Notes under the pieces: model-generated
The model's input: only the letters and a program-made list of their open reading frames with translations
Told to the model about the DNA's origin: nothing
The model's database searches: none
Source of the DNA: Saprospirales bacterium
Lineage (GTDB): Bacteria; Bacteroidota; Bacteroidia; Chitinophagales; Saprospiraceae
Direction: 5' to 3'
Assembly (NCBI GenBank): GCA_016719895.1
Contig: JADJYG010000005.1
Coordinates: 343,762 to 407,761 of the forward strand
Length of the DNA: 64,000 nucleotides
In this document: piece after piece, positions 51,892 through 60,726 of the stretch
Layout: every line of letters starts with the position of its first letter
How positions within the stretch are numbered: the stretch's first letter is position 1
Program-made: the position numbers and the translations under genes

Positions 51892-53469
51892 ATGACAGTA
51901 AAGGATTTCTCCTGGTTGTTGGCGCTCCTGTTTCCCGCCCTGCTCCCGGCGCAAAACGGCGCCCCGGTTCTTCAAAACCTGTCGGCTGATGTCGACTGGA
52001 ACACCCAAACCCTCACCCTGCAATACGATATCAGCGATCCGGAAAACGACCCGCTGGAAATTTCGGTGTATTTCTCTGCTGACGGGGGCAAAACCTATTC
52101 GTTGACCGGGCAGGCGCCCTTGAGCGGCGATGTTGGGTTTCCAGTGCTACCTGGCGCCGGGCGTACGGTTACGGCCGATGTCAGCCTGCTGGCTGGCGGC
52201 GGCGCATCGTTTATGGTGCGCGTAGTTGCCGACGATCGCCAGCCATTCGATCTTCAGGGGCTTGTAAACGAAGTGGACAGCAACCGGCTGCGGGCTGATT
52301 TACAATTTGTCGAGGGCATCCGCCATCGCACGGGCGGCAATGTCCACCTGAACGAAGTGCGGGATTCTATCCAAACGCTTTTTGCTACCCTTGGGCTGTA
52401 CGCAGAACAGCATACTTTCCCATACCTGACGTACACCGGCCGGAATCTCCTCGGTACTGCGCCCGGTACGGTGGCGCCCGACACCGTAGTGATCGTGGAT
52501 GCGCACTACGATACCGTCTTCAATGCGCCTGGCGCCGACGACAACGGCAGCGGCACCGTCGGTATACTGGAAATAGCCCGGTTGTTGAGCCGTTATCCCT
52601 GCCGGAAAAGTGTGCGGTTTATCGGTTTCGACCTGGAAGAGTCGGGCTTGACCGGCAGCTCCCGTTATGTCGCCAACGGAATCGCAGCCAACGAAGAAAT
52701 CCAGGGGGTGTTCAATTTTGAAATGATCGGCTATTATTCGGACAAGCCGAATACGCAGGCACTACCCAGCGGATTTGAAATCTTGTTCCCCGCTGCTGCT
52801 GCCGCGGTTGCTGCCAACCAGTATCGCGGCGATTTTATCACCAATGTCGGCAATGCCCAGTTTCCGGCTATTACGAACCTGTTTCAGGCCAGTGCAGCGC
52901 TATATGTGCCCGATTTGCGGGTGATTACGGTGTCTGAACCAATGGGTTTTCAGGTGCCTGATTTGCGCCGGAGCGACCACACGCCTTTTTGGACGGTCGG
53001 TATTCCGGCCATCATGATTACCGATGGCGCCAACTTCCGCAATGAATGCTACCATACCCCCAACGATACGCTGGATAACAAACTGAATTTCACATTTATG
53101 TCCAGGGTGGTCAAAGCCACGCTGGCAGCCGCTGCGCAAATGGCCGGTATCCGCCATGGCGACTGGGCCACGGTATCGTTTGAGGGCACGGTGCGCGCGG
53201 CCGATCTGCCGGAACAATGCGCCCTGGCAGCCGGCGCCTATCCGCCCAGCGGCGGCCGCATTGCCTTGTTCTGGGGTAATTGCCCGCTACCGGAGCTGCA
53301 GGTGCAGCTGTTCGACGTCAAAGGCGCCCTGCTGCACAGCGAAACCATAACGCCGCCACAGCAGCCGGGCTGGCAACCGCTCCAGACGCCCGGGCTTGCC
53401 CCCGGTGTTTATGTCCTGCACGTACAAGGCGCCGGCGGCAGGCGCAGTTTTAAGGTGGCGGTGTTTTAG
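51892..53469 (+). CDS. M28 family zinc aminopeptidase with T9SS-type C terminus
   Basis: A 525-residue protein with a signal peptide (ending LLPAQ, about 21), an Ig-like N-terminal domain (to about 125), and an M28 catalytic domain (about 130-425). Metal and catalytic residues are visible in VDAHYDTV, GADDNGSG, FDLEESGLTGSS and CYHTPNDTLDN. The last 80 residues have the beta pattern and GVYVLHVQGAGGRRSFKVAVF ending of T9SS sorting domains. Predicted to be a secreted aminopeptidase. The stop is TAG. Confidence 0.88.
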   Translation: MTVKDFSWLLALLFPALLPAQNGAPVLQNLSADVDWNTQTLTLQYDISDPENDPLEISVYFSADGGKTYSLTGQAPLSGDVGFPVLPGAGRTVTADVSLLAGGGASFMVRVVADDRQPFDLQGLVNEVDSNRLRADLQFVEGIRHRTGGNVHLNEVRDSIQTLFATLGLYAEQHTFPYLTYTGRNLLGTAPGTVAPDTVVIVDAHYDTVFNAPGADDNGSGTVGILEIARLLSRYPCRKSVRFIGFDLEESGLTGSSRYVANGIAANEEIQGVFNFEMIGYYSDKPNTQALPSGFEILFPAAAAAVAANQYRGDFITNVGNAQFPAITNLFQASAALYVPDLRVITVSEPMGFQVPDLRRSDHTPFWTVGIPAIMITDGANFRNECYHTPNDTLDNKLNFTFMSRVVKATLAAAAQMAGIRHGDWATVSFEGTVRAADLPEQCALAAGAYPPSGGRIALFWGNCPLPELQVQLFDVKGALLHSETITPPQQPGWQPLQTPGLAPGVYVLHVQGAGGRRSFKVAVF

Positions 53470-53618
53470 GGTTGTGTCTGTAAAATACTTGCCGGGCATA
53501 AAACGCATCTTTTGGAACTTGTCCGGCCTGTCTTATTTGGGAAATAAAACCCATTATTCCCCAAAAGAGTACACTTGTCCAGAACCCGGAATCTGCTGTT
53601 GTCTGCTCCGGCCCTAGT

Positions 53619-55526
53619 TCAGGCTTTTTTCCGCTTGATGTTGGAACATACCTGGTTGCTTTCCGGCGGCATGGCGTGGCTGTGCAACACTTTCAGGACG
53701 GTGCAAATTACTATGGGATCGTGCACAAAGTGCTCGTGGCTTGGCCCGGGCAAGCTGTTCAGTTCCCGGTTATGTACGTCCGGAGCGTGCATCCGCGCCT
53801 GCCGGCGCCCCATGCAGTCGAGCGACGGCGTCGCTCCGCCCACAACGAGGTCGCCGTTTCCCGGCAAATACAGGTTTACGTATAAAATGCCCTGCGGATT
53901 GCCCGGTTTTGAAAACGGCGCTTCGGCGGCCAGTTGAAAACCGGGGGTGCAGTCTTGCTCAAAACTGTGGCCATTCAATTGAACCAGCAGGGAATCTTCG
54001 CCGCCGGTGTTGCTTCTGAACAGCAGTGGGGCAAAAATTCCGCAGGCATTGCAGCCCATGTTTTGTGAACCTACCGTAGCCGTATGCCCGGCGCACAACT
54101 GCCGCAGGGCGAGGTCCGGCTGCGTGTCATTTCCGCAGGAAAATACACCGCCGACGCCGTGGTTGGGCGTCGCCAGCAAAATCAGCTCCGAAACAGTGAT
54201 CGGGTATGCGGCGCGCGACCCCATCAGGCGCCGCACATAATACCGGCTGTTGATGCCGCCCTGGCTGTACCCGACAATGGCTACCCTGCCGTTTGCCCGG
54301 TAGGCCGGGAAATTGATCAGACCTGCGTGCCGGCCGAGTCTGGAATCCGTTCCGCCTTCGATCAGCGCCAGCATGTCCTGTGCGTGTTCGGCGATACCGG
54401 TGGTATAGTTTTCCGGGTATTCGTTGCCGTGGAGCGGCAATTGCAGAAAAACAGCATTTACCGGAATATCCGGATGGAGTTTCAGCATGTCTGCAAAACT
54501 TGAATTTCCCGAGGCCTCAAACCAGACCGGCCCGGCCGGCACGCTGTGGCCGTGTACGAATACCAGGGGTTGGCGGACGACCCCATCGGGCCGGAACGCC
54601 AGACACCACAGGTTACCTTCAAACGGGTAGTCGTGTATTTTTTGCCAGCCAGCCACCCGGTAGAAGTGAATAAATTGGCTTTGTTCGCCAATGGCAAGCG
54701 TTGCCCCATCGGGCGAAAACACCGTTTCCACCAGTTTGGTGGCTTGGGGGAACGAGAGGTTGTGCTGCAGGCGTAAATCCGGCGTCCGGTAAATCTTTAC
54801 CTGTTTGGCTTGCTGAACAGCGAGCCAATACCCGCGTGGGTCGGGTGTAATGCCCGTGACGGGGTCCATGTCGAATCTGGTCATGGGCACATATTGCCGG
54901 GTGGCATCGAGGACGAGGCAGCCCGTTTCGACGCCCACGTACAGGCGCGTGCCGTCGATGGAATAGGCCAGGCATTGCGCCCGGATGTTGTCAAACGAAT
55001 GGATTTTCTCATATGCCGGTATCACCCTCCAGATTTGCAAATTCCGTTCGGTGGCGATGGCCATGATTGCCCCGCCCGGGTGGTATTTGAGGTCTTTGAC
55101 ATCGCCGACGAACGTATCCAGCGGGTGCTGGCCCGACACGTGAAAAGGCCGGCGCAGGACGCCGGCGGCCAGGTCTTCGCCGCCGGGGCTGTAGGTGATC
55201 TTGTCCGGGCAGCGGTCGGATTCCAGCGGAACGGCCACTTCGCTGTAGGTGGCCGTTTCCAACTCGACAATATCGTTGCGGGCGCACTCCGACAAGGCAA
55301 GCCGGGTACCGCTGGGGTTGTAGGTCAATTCCACCACCTCGCGAAATTGCGGCAGTTGTTTTTTGATATTCCAGGTTTGCGTTTCAACGATGACCAGCGT
55401 CGAGCCGGCCCGGAAGGCAAATTCCTGTGTAGAGCTGCCGGGCGTTTCGAATGGCCTGCAGCATCCTGCGGCGAGCAATGCCAGGGCAAGCGCCGGCGCC
55501 AGCTGGTATAGAGATATCGCTTTCAT
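53619..55526 (-). CDS. Lipoprotein with beta-propeller-like N-terminal region and alpha/beta-hydrolase (lipase-like) domain
   Basis: From the ATG at 55526, 635 residues. Lipobox LLAAGC at the N terminus. Residues of about 25-310 form WD40-like repeats (VVELTYNPSGTRLALSE, VKDLKYHPGGAIMAIATERNLQIWRV, VETVFSPDGATLAIGEQ). Residues 320-620 form an alpha/beta hydrolase with an HGHSVP oxyanion region, the nucleophile elbow VGYSQGGINSRYYV and a likely catalytic His near HEHFVHDP, as in PGAP1/lipase-class-2 proteins. Substrate unknown. The domain pairing is unusual. Lipoprotein, probably outer-membrane associated. Confidence 0.75.
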   Translation of the reverse strand: MKAISLYQLAPALALALLAAGCCRPFETPGSSTQEFAFRAGSTLVIVETQTWNIKKQLPQFREVVELTYNPSGTRLALSECARNDIVELETATYSEVAVPLESDRCPDKITYSPGGEDLAAGVLRRPFHVSGQHPLDTFVGDVKDLKYHPGGAIMAIATERNLQIWRVIPAYEKIHSFDNIRAQCLAYSIDGTRLYVGVETGCLVLDATRQYVPMTRFDMDPVTGITPDPRGYWLAVQQAKQVKIYRTPDLRLQHNLSFPQATKLVETVFSPDGATLAIGEQSQFIHFYRVAGWQKIHDYPFEGNLWCLAFRPDGVVRQPLVFVHGHSVPAGPVWFEASGNSSFADMLKLHPDIPVNAVFLQLPLHGNEYPENYTTGIAEHAQDMLALIEGGTDSRLGRHAGLINFPAYRANGRVAIVGYSQGGINSRYYVRRLMGSRAAYPITVSELILLATPNHGVGGVFSCGNDTQPDLALRQLCAGHTATVGSQNMGCNACGIFAPLLFRSNTGGEDSLLVQLNGHSFEQDCTPGFQLAAEAPFSKPGNPQGILYVNLYLPGNGDLVVGGATPSLDCMGRRQARMHAPDVHNRELNSLPGPSHEHFVHDPIVICTVLKVLHSHAMPPESNQVCSNIKRKKA

Positions 55527-55691
55527 GATATAGCGTGATAAACGGTGAATGCAGAAAGTGCAGCGGCGCTCCTCAAATTTCATATGTTACGCAGACTTTA
55601 TGTGTTTTTGGGTGGTGACCCTTGTTTTGGGGTGGAATGATCCTGCTCAGTCGCTCTCCGTACCGCGTTCGGCATTTTCCGTACGCCTTTC

Positions 55692-55699
55692 TATCTTTG
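55692..55699 (+). promoter_or_regulatory. -7 box immediately upstream of ribF (TATCTTTG)
   Basis: Exact consensus only 7 bases before the ATG. If used, the ribF transcript would be nearly leaderless. Confidence 0.45.
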
Positions 55700-55706
55700 C
55701 CCCGCC

Positions 55707-56039
55707 ATGCAGGTATTTACTGATTTGCAAAAACTACCCTCGTTCCGGAACACTGTGCTGACGATCGGCTCGTTCGACGGCGTGCATGCCGGTCACCGGA
55801 AGATTTTGGAGCAGGTGCAAGCCCTTACGCGCCAATGCGGGGGCGAGAGCGTAGTGCTTACCTTCGAGCCGCACCCGCGGGCAGTGTTAAAGCCGGGTGA
55901 TGCGGCATTCAAGCTGATTAGCTTGCCGCCGGAAAAAATCCGCCTGCTGGAGACCTGTGGGGTGGATAATGTCGTATTGGTACCGTTTACGCCGGAATTT
56001 GCAATACGGAGCGCCCGGGAATATGTCGAGAATTTTTGA
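55707..56039 (+). CDS. ribF: RibF FAD synthetase domain, N-terminal fragment before a frameshift
   Basis: N-terminal nucleotidyltransferase domain of bifunctional riboflavin kinase/FMN adenylyltransferase: TIGSFDGVHAGHRKIL with the (H)xGH motif, and LTFEPHPRAVL. The frame stops after SAREYVENF. At 56033-56037 there is a run of five T; six T would continue into the next frame as ENF-LIHYFQPQVIVIGYDHRFG, the conserved sequence. So this is the first 111 residues of a ribF interrupted by loss of one base. Confidence 0.9.
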   Translation: MQVFTDLQKLPSFRNTVLTIGSFDGVHAGHRKILEQVQALTRQCGGESVVLTFEPHPRAVLKPGDAAFKLISLPPEKIRLLETCGVDNVVLVPFTPEFAIRSAREYVENF

Positions 56040-57694
56040 TCCATTATTTCCAACCACAAGTGATCGTCATCGGTTACGACCACCGTTTCGGCGCCGGACG
56101 CGAAGGGGATATTACATTCCTGCGGCAATATGAGGCGAAAGGGCATTTTACAATTTTTGAAATACCGGCTCAGCAAATTGACGAAATTGCCGTTAGCTCA
56201 ACCAAAATCCGCAAGGCGCTTGAAGCGGCGGATATTGCCTATGCAAACCGCCTCCTGACGCATCCGTATGCGTTCACGGGCGCCGTGGTGGAAGGCAACC
56301 GCATCGGCCGGAAATTGGGCTTCCCAACGGCAAATATTCGCATCGATGACACCCATAAACTCATCCCTCCATTCGGCATATATGCCGCTCGGGCTTACGT
56401 GCCGGTACCCGGTACGGCACAGGAGCGGGTGTACGACGCGATGTTGTACATCGGGCAACGCCCCTCTGTGGCCGGCGCCAACGGCAAATCCATCGAGGTT
56501 AACCTGATTGATTTTTCTGGAGACCTGTACGGTCAAACGCTGCGGGTGGAAGTGCTGGATTTTATCCGTCCCGATAAAAAATTACCCGACCTGGAGGCCC
56601 TGAAAGCCCAGATATCGGCCGATAGGGTGGAAATCCTGCGCCGCTTGCACCCAACGGAAACGACCCCGGACCTGAACGTAGCGGTGGTGATCCTCAACTA
56701 CAACACGCGCCGGCACCTGGAAACTTTTTTGCCTTCGGTGACGGCCTGCAGCGGCGGTGCGCGCATCATTGTGGCCGACAACGGATCGCCCGATGATTCC
56801 CTGGCATTTTTACGCGACCGGTATCCAGAGGTAGAACTGCTGGATTTGGGCCAAAATTTCGGTTTCGCGCAGGGCTACAACCAAGCCCTCGAACAGGTGC
56901 GGAGCGATATTTATGTCATCCTGAACTCCGACGTGGAGGTGACGGCCGGCTGGATGGACCCCGTGCTGCGCGCCATGCGCGCCAACCCGGAGATCGCCGT
57001 CGCCCAGCCCAAGATTTTGTGGTGGCAAGACAAACAGCGCTTCGAATACGCCGGAGCGGCCGGCGGCTGGATCGATTACCTGGGCTATCCTTTTTGCCGG
57101 GGCCGCATTTTTACATATAACGAGGAGGACCGCGGCCAATACGACACAGCCCAGGAGTGCTTTTGGGCGGCCGGCGCCGCTTTTTTTATACGCGCCGGGC
57201 TTTACCACCGCTTCGGCGGTTTTGACGGCGACTATTTTGCACACAACGAAGAGATCGACCTGTGTTGGCGGCTCAAACGGGCCGGCTACCAGGTGTGGTG
57301 TTTTCCGGAATCGGTGGTCTATCACCTGGGGGGCGGCACGCTGGAGTATGAAAACCCGCGCAAGGTGTTTTTGAATTTCCGAAACAGCCTGTTTACCCTG
57401 TTGAAAAACGAACCGGCGGCAAAACTGTGCTGGCTGCTGCCGGCGCGCCTGCTGCTCGACGGCCTGGCGGCCCTGCGTTTCCTGCTCAAAGGCCAGTACA
57501 AGGCTATCGGGGCGGTGCTGCGGGCACATTTTTCGTTCTATAAACAATTTGGAAAGACTATAGATAAACGACGGGATATAGAAAAAGTGATAGAAAAACA
57601 CCGGATCGGCCCCGCCAACAAAAACGGTTTGTATCGCGGCAGTATCGTGTTTGCGCACTATGCCCGCCGGGTGAAACAATTTTCAAAACTCTGA
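56036..57694 (+). CDS. ribF: RibF C-terminal part (riboflavin kinase) continuous with a GT2 glycosyltransferase
   Basis: Residues 1-206 complete RibF: VIGYDHRFGAGREGD, the end of the FAD synthetase domain, then riboflavin kinase (GAVVEGNRIGRKLGFPTANI, IDFSGDLYGQTL). From residue about 207 (base 56654) the same frame continues into a family 2 glycosyltransferase (VAVVILNYNTRRHLETF, ADNGSPDDS, DXD-like NSDVEV, acceptor motif HNEEIDLCWRL) with a C-terminal hydrophobic segment, as in rhamnosyltransferase-like enzymes. No stop and no ATG lies at the junction. Either a true fusion or two adjacent genes whose boundary was lost. Confidence 0.8.
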   Translation: MIHYFQPQVIVIGYDHRFGAGREGDITFLRQYEAKGHFTIFEIPAQQIDEIAVSSTKIRKALEAADIAYANRLLTHPYAFTGAVVEGNRIGRKLGFPTANIRIDDTHKLIPPFGIYAARAYVPVPGTAQERVYDAMLYIGQRPSVAGANGKSIEVNLIDFSGDLYGQTLRVEVLDFIRPDKKLPDLEALKAQISADRVEILRRLHPTETTPDLNVAVVILNYNTRRHLETFLPSVTACSGGARIIVADNGSPDDSLAFLRDRYPEVELLDLGQNFGFAQGYNQALEQVRSDIYVILNSDVEVTAGWMDPVLRAMRANPEIAVAQPKILWWQDKQRFEYAGAAGGWIDYLGYPFCRGRIFTYNEEDRGQYDTAQECFWAAGAAFFIRAGLYHRFGGFDGDYFAHNEEIDLCWRLKRAGYQVWCFPESVVYHLGGGTLEYENPRKVFLNFRNSLFTLLKNEPAAKLCWLLPARLLLDGLAALRFLLKGQYKAIGAVLRAHFSFYKQFGKTIDKRRDIEKVIEKHRIGPANKNGLYRGSIVFAHYARRVKQFSKL

Positions 57695-57697
57695 GCG

Positions 57698-58420
57698 ATG
57701 CCGCACTACGAACTCCTGTACGAAGACGCCGCGGTGCTGGTGGTGGCCAAACCCGCCGGCCTGCTGACCATCCCAGACCGGTTCGGCAACAAAGACAACC
57801 TGCTGTCGGCCCTTGAGCGCGACCACGGCAAGGTGTTCGTAGTGCACCGGCTCGACCGCGAAACCAGCGGCGTGTTGTGTTTCGCCCGCTCGGAGGCTGC
57901 ACACCGGCATTTGTCGATGCAGTTTGAGCGCCACGCGGTGGACAAATTCTACCACGTGCTGGTGGACGGCGTCGTGCACCACGACGAGGGCGAGATCGAC
58001 AAACCCATTGGCGAACACCCCACAATACCGGGCAAAATGATTATCACCGCTCATGGGAAGCCTTCGCTGACCTTTTACCGGGTGCTGGAGCGTTTTCAGC
58101 GCTACACCTTGCTGGAAGCCCAGCTCAAAACCGGCCGTACGCACCAGATCCGGGTGCATTTTCAAAATATTGGCTACCCGCTGGCCGTCGATGCGCTCTA
58201 TGGCCGCCGGGCGGCGTTTATCCTGTCGGAAATAAAGGGAAAAGCCTACAAAACCGGCAAGTACAGCGGCGAAGAGCGCCCGCTCCTGGAGCGCACCAGC
58301 CTGCACGCCTCGCGCCTGCGCTTCGACCATCCGGTCAGCGGTGAACGGCTGGAGTTCTGCGCGGAACTGCCCAAGGACTTCCAGGCGGTACTGAACCAGC
58401 TGCGGAAGTGGGGGAGGTGA
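57698..58420 (+). CDS. RluA-family pseudouridine synthase
   Basis: A 240-residue protein starting 3 bases after the GT2 stop. The catalytic motif HRLDRETSGVLCFARS contains the nucleophilic Asp; the family motif GRTHQIRVHFQNIGYPLAVDALYG is present. No S4 domain. It would isomerise uridine in rRNA or tRNA; the site is not predictable. Confidence 0.92.
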   Translation: MPHYELLYEDAAVLVVAKPAGLLTIPDRFGNKDNLLSALERDHGKVFVVHRLDRETSGVLCFARSEAAHRHLSMQFERHAVDKFYHVLVDGVVHHDEGEIDKPIGEHPTIPGKMIITAHGKPSLTFYRVLERFQRYTLLEAQLKTGRTHQIRVHFQNIGYPLAVDALYGRRAAFILSEIKGKAYKTGKYSGEERPLLERTSLHASRLRFDHPVSGERLEFCAELPKDFQAVLNQLRKWGR

Positions 58421-58543
58421 ATACGGAGTGCTGCCCAAAAGCGCCATCGGTCAAGCCATCGCTTACAGCCTGGTGTACGTACCTAATCCACAAGCGTAAA
58501 TCTTTGCGAACGGTAGCAATTTTCGATACTTTTTGCAAAAAAT

Positions 58544-59653
58544 CTATTTCGGCTCGGCCACCAGTTCATAACTCGTACTCCTCCCCCCGGCCGCTTCCTT
58601 TCGCAAAATCTCCTTATCCATCAGGTCCTGTATATCGCGGAGCGCCGTATCCGCCGAACATTTGGCGATTTTAGCCCATTTCGAAGTGTTTAGTTTACCA
58701 TCAAACCCGTCGAACAATTTATTGATCAGCAGGCGCTGGCGTTCGTTGAGCATGGTGGCCCGGTGCTGTTCCCAGAAGGTAGCCTTGGCCAGCACCCGCG
58801 CCAGAATTTGGTCGGTAGCCCTTAAAGCGCTGGTCAGGCAATCCAAAAACCACAGCAGCCAATCCGTTATATCCAGGTCGCCTTTTTGGGTGTGTTCCAG
58901 AATTTCGTAATACCGGTTCCGTTCCAGCCGGATTTGCGCCGACATGCTGTAAAACCGCTGGCTGCTACCATCGGCTCTCGACAATTGCATATCCGCGATG
59001 GCCCGGGCGATCCGGCCATTACCGTCGTCGAAGGGGTGGATGGTGACAAACCACAAATGTGCGATGGCAGCTTTTATCACGGGATCCATCTTGTCTTCCT
59101 GGTTGAACCAATGGATAAAGGCGTCCATCTCTTTATCCAACGCCCCGGCATCCGGCGCCTGAAAATGCACCCGCTCCCGGCCCATTCCGCCGGAAACGAC
59201 CTGCATAGGCCCGGTGGAATCATCCCGCCAGGCGCCCACCACGATTTTGTACATCCCACTCCGGCCCGTCGGAAACAAGGCGGCGTGCCAGCCAAACAAA
59301 CGTTCTGCCGTGAGCGGCTGATCATTGTGTTGTGTCGCATCCAGCATCATTTCCACCACGCCATCCACATGCCGGTCGGAAGGCACCAATCCGGAAATAT
59401 CCATTCCCAGACGCCGGGCAATGGAAGAGCGCACCTGCTCCGGATTCAAAAATTCTCCTTCTATTTCAGTGGATTTCAACACGTCCAGCGTCAGCGTTTC
59501 CAACTCCGCTTCTTGCTGCAAAACGAAACCCAGGGCCGACATTTTTCCCAGGAGTTTCCCCTGCAAATGCCGCACCGTGCCCAAATAAGCCAGTACCGCT
59601 TCCGGGTTCCATTTGAAGTTTGGCCAATCGTATAATTGATGGATGTAGGGCAT
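58544..59653 (-). CDS. Fic family protein with DUF4172 and C-terminal winged helix
   Basis: The frame opens at TTG 59662, but the ATG at 59653 (MPYIHQLYDWPNFKW) is preferred. About 369 residues: N-terminal DUF4172 helical region, with an inhibitory-type SSIARRLG segment near 80-90 (tentative), Fic core with HPFDDGNGRIARAIAD (full HPFx(D)GNGRxxR motif), and a C-terminal winged-helix domain (WAKIAKCSADTALRDIQDLMDKEIL). Such proteins AMPylate targets and often repress themselves through the winged helix. Several palindromic copies of TTTGCCGCAAA-like sequence begin at the start codon. Confidence 0.92.
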   Translation of the reverse strand: MPYIHQLYDWPNFKWNPEAVLAYLGTVRHLQGKLLGKMSALGFVLQQEAELETLTLDVLKSTEIEGEFLNPEQVRSSIARRLGMDISGLVPSDRHVDGVVEMMLDATQHNDQPLTAERLFGWHAALFPTGRSGMYKIVVGAWRDDSTGPMQVVSGGMGRERVHFQAPDAGALDKEMDAFIHWFNQEDKMDPVIKAAIAHLWFVTIHPFDDGNGRIARAIADMQLSRADGSSQRFYSMSAQIRLERNRYYEILEHTQKGDLDITDWLLWFLDCLTSALRATDQILARVLAKATFWEQHRATMLNERQRLLINKLFDGFDGKLNTSKWAKIAKCSADTALRDIQDLMDKEILRKEAAGGRSTSYELVAEPK

Positions 59654-59723
59654 TTGCCGCAAAATTTGCGGTAAATATACGGGTTATTCGCCGCAAAAGG
59701 GATATTTGCCGCATTTCGTGCGG
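59653..59723. promoter_or_regulatory. Operator-like repeats at the Fic promoter
   Basis: TTTGCCGCAAA directly joined to ATTTGCGGTAAA (59653-59675) forms a near-perfect palindrome overlapping the start codon. TTCGCCGCAAA (59687-59697) and TTTGCCGCATTTCGTGCGG (59705-59723) follow upstream. Three copies spaced 18-34 bases apart suggest a repressor array, probably for the Fic protein's own winged helix (inference). Confidence 0.65.
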
Positions 59724-59772
59724 GGAATGGGGTGGTTTTTGACGCTGATTTACCTCCTGCATTCTCAAAACC

Positions 59773-60726
59773 CTAACCATTTAAAATTTCCGGTGCTTTT
59801 TCCTGCACAATAGCCAAAATTCGCAAAGCAGTATTTTTATCAGCATGACTCATTTTTCGGCCAAGCCTGATATTTGAGGGCATTGAAAACGCAAGACTTT
59901 TTTGATTAGTAGTCAATTCACCGGATGATTTCCCCCAGAGTTCAATTTTCTGCCAAGCCTCCGGAGAAACAGATTTAATGAAAGCATATTCTTCCTGGAC
60001 CTTTGCCTTTTCTATTTCATCGTCAGTTATTTTTCGGCGGTTGGTGTTGCCTGCTTTTTCGAGATCGTCCTGAATGATGACCAAATCCAGATTGAAATCC
60101 TGTTCCCGTACGGCCAGCCAACATTCTTCTTTCTTGGCCCATTCACCATAGAGTGATGCAGGTGCCTCCTGACGGATGAAAGTATCTATCTTTTTCATAA
60201 GGCTGTACAGGAAGTTTTTCAGATTTTCAGAAAGTGCGTGGTTTTTCCAGATTTTACTGAAACTGATCTTTCCCTTCGAATGGATATTCAGCCACCCTAT
60301 CGCATAAGGTACAACAACATAACGCAAGTCACCAATAGCATTGGGTTTCACTCCGTACAGTTTTTCCGCAGCCCGGAAAAGAATCGCTTTTACAATGACA
60401 TCTTCAAAAAATATGTTGTCGATCTTTTTTTCTATTCCATACTGCATAAACTGTGCATAGTTTTTCTGCCCTCCCCGAACGACAAAATGCGGCGCGACTA
60501 CCAATTTCTTTCCATCATAGCACTCCTGCCAAGCATTGCAAAACTTGGCGAGATCCTCTTTAGTGAACAATTGCGATTTTGGATTGGTCTTATCGAACAC
60601 AGTCAGTCGTTGTTTTGAAAAGCCTTCGCGTTGCCGGGCATTTTTATACTGCCCGCGTGCCCGCTCGAAAAACCAGCGGGTTTGCAGGGTTTGCCCCGGT
60701 AATACAGGTGTCCGAATGGCACGCAA
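59773..60726 (-). CDS. AIPR family protein, C-terminal part after a frameshift
   Basis: Continuation of the AIPR (abortive infection phage resistance) protein in another frame. The expected bridge LEKILRAIRTPVLPGQ appears if one A is added to the A5 run at 60729-60733. Family motif QTRWFFERARGQY follows, then RLTVFDKTNPKSQLFTKEDLAKF. The C terminus is Lys-rich and soluble. The nominal start in this frame is not a real start. Confidence 0.85.
   Translation of the reverse strand: MRAIRTPVLPGQTLQTRWFFERARGQYKNARQREGFSKQRLTVFDKTNPKSQLFTKEDLAKFCNAWQECYDGKKLVVAPHFVVRGGQKNYAQFMQYGIEKKIDNIFFEDVIVKAILFRAAEKLYGVKPNAIGDLRYVVVPYAIGWLNIHSKGKISFSKIWKNHALSENLKNFLYSLMKKIDTFIRQEAPASLYGEWAKKEECWLAVREQDFNLDLVIIQDDLEKAGNTNRRKITDDEIEKAKVQEEYAFIKSVSPEAWQKIELWGKSSGELTTNQKSLAFSMPSNIRLGRKMSHADKNTALRILAIVQEKAPEILNG

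Noticed and set aside
54810..55511. Plus-strand open frame of 233 residues
   Set aside because: It is antisense to the propeller half of the lipase-like lipoprotein and has no family resemblance.
57100..58420. High-GC block around the GT2 and pseudouridine synthase genes as foreign DNA
   Set aside because: Codon choice and motifs resemble the rest of the window, with no mobility genes or flanking repeats.
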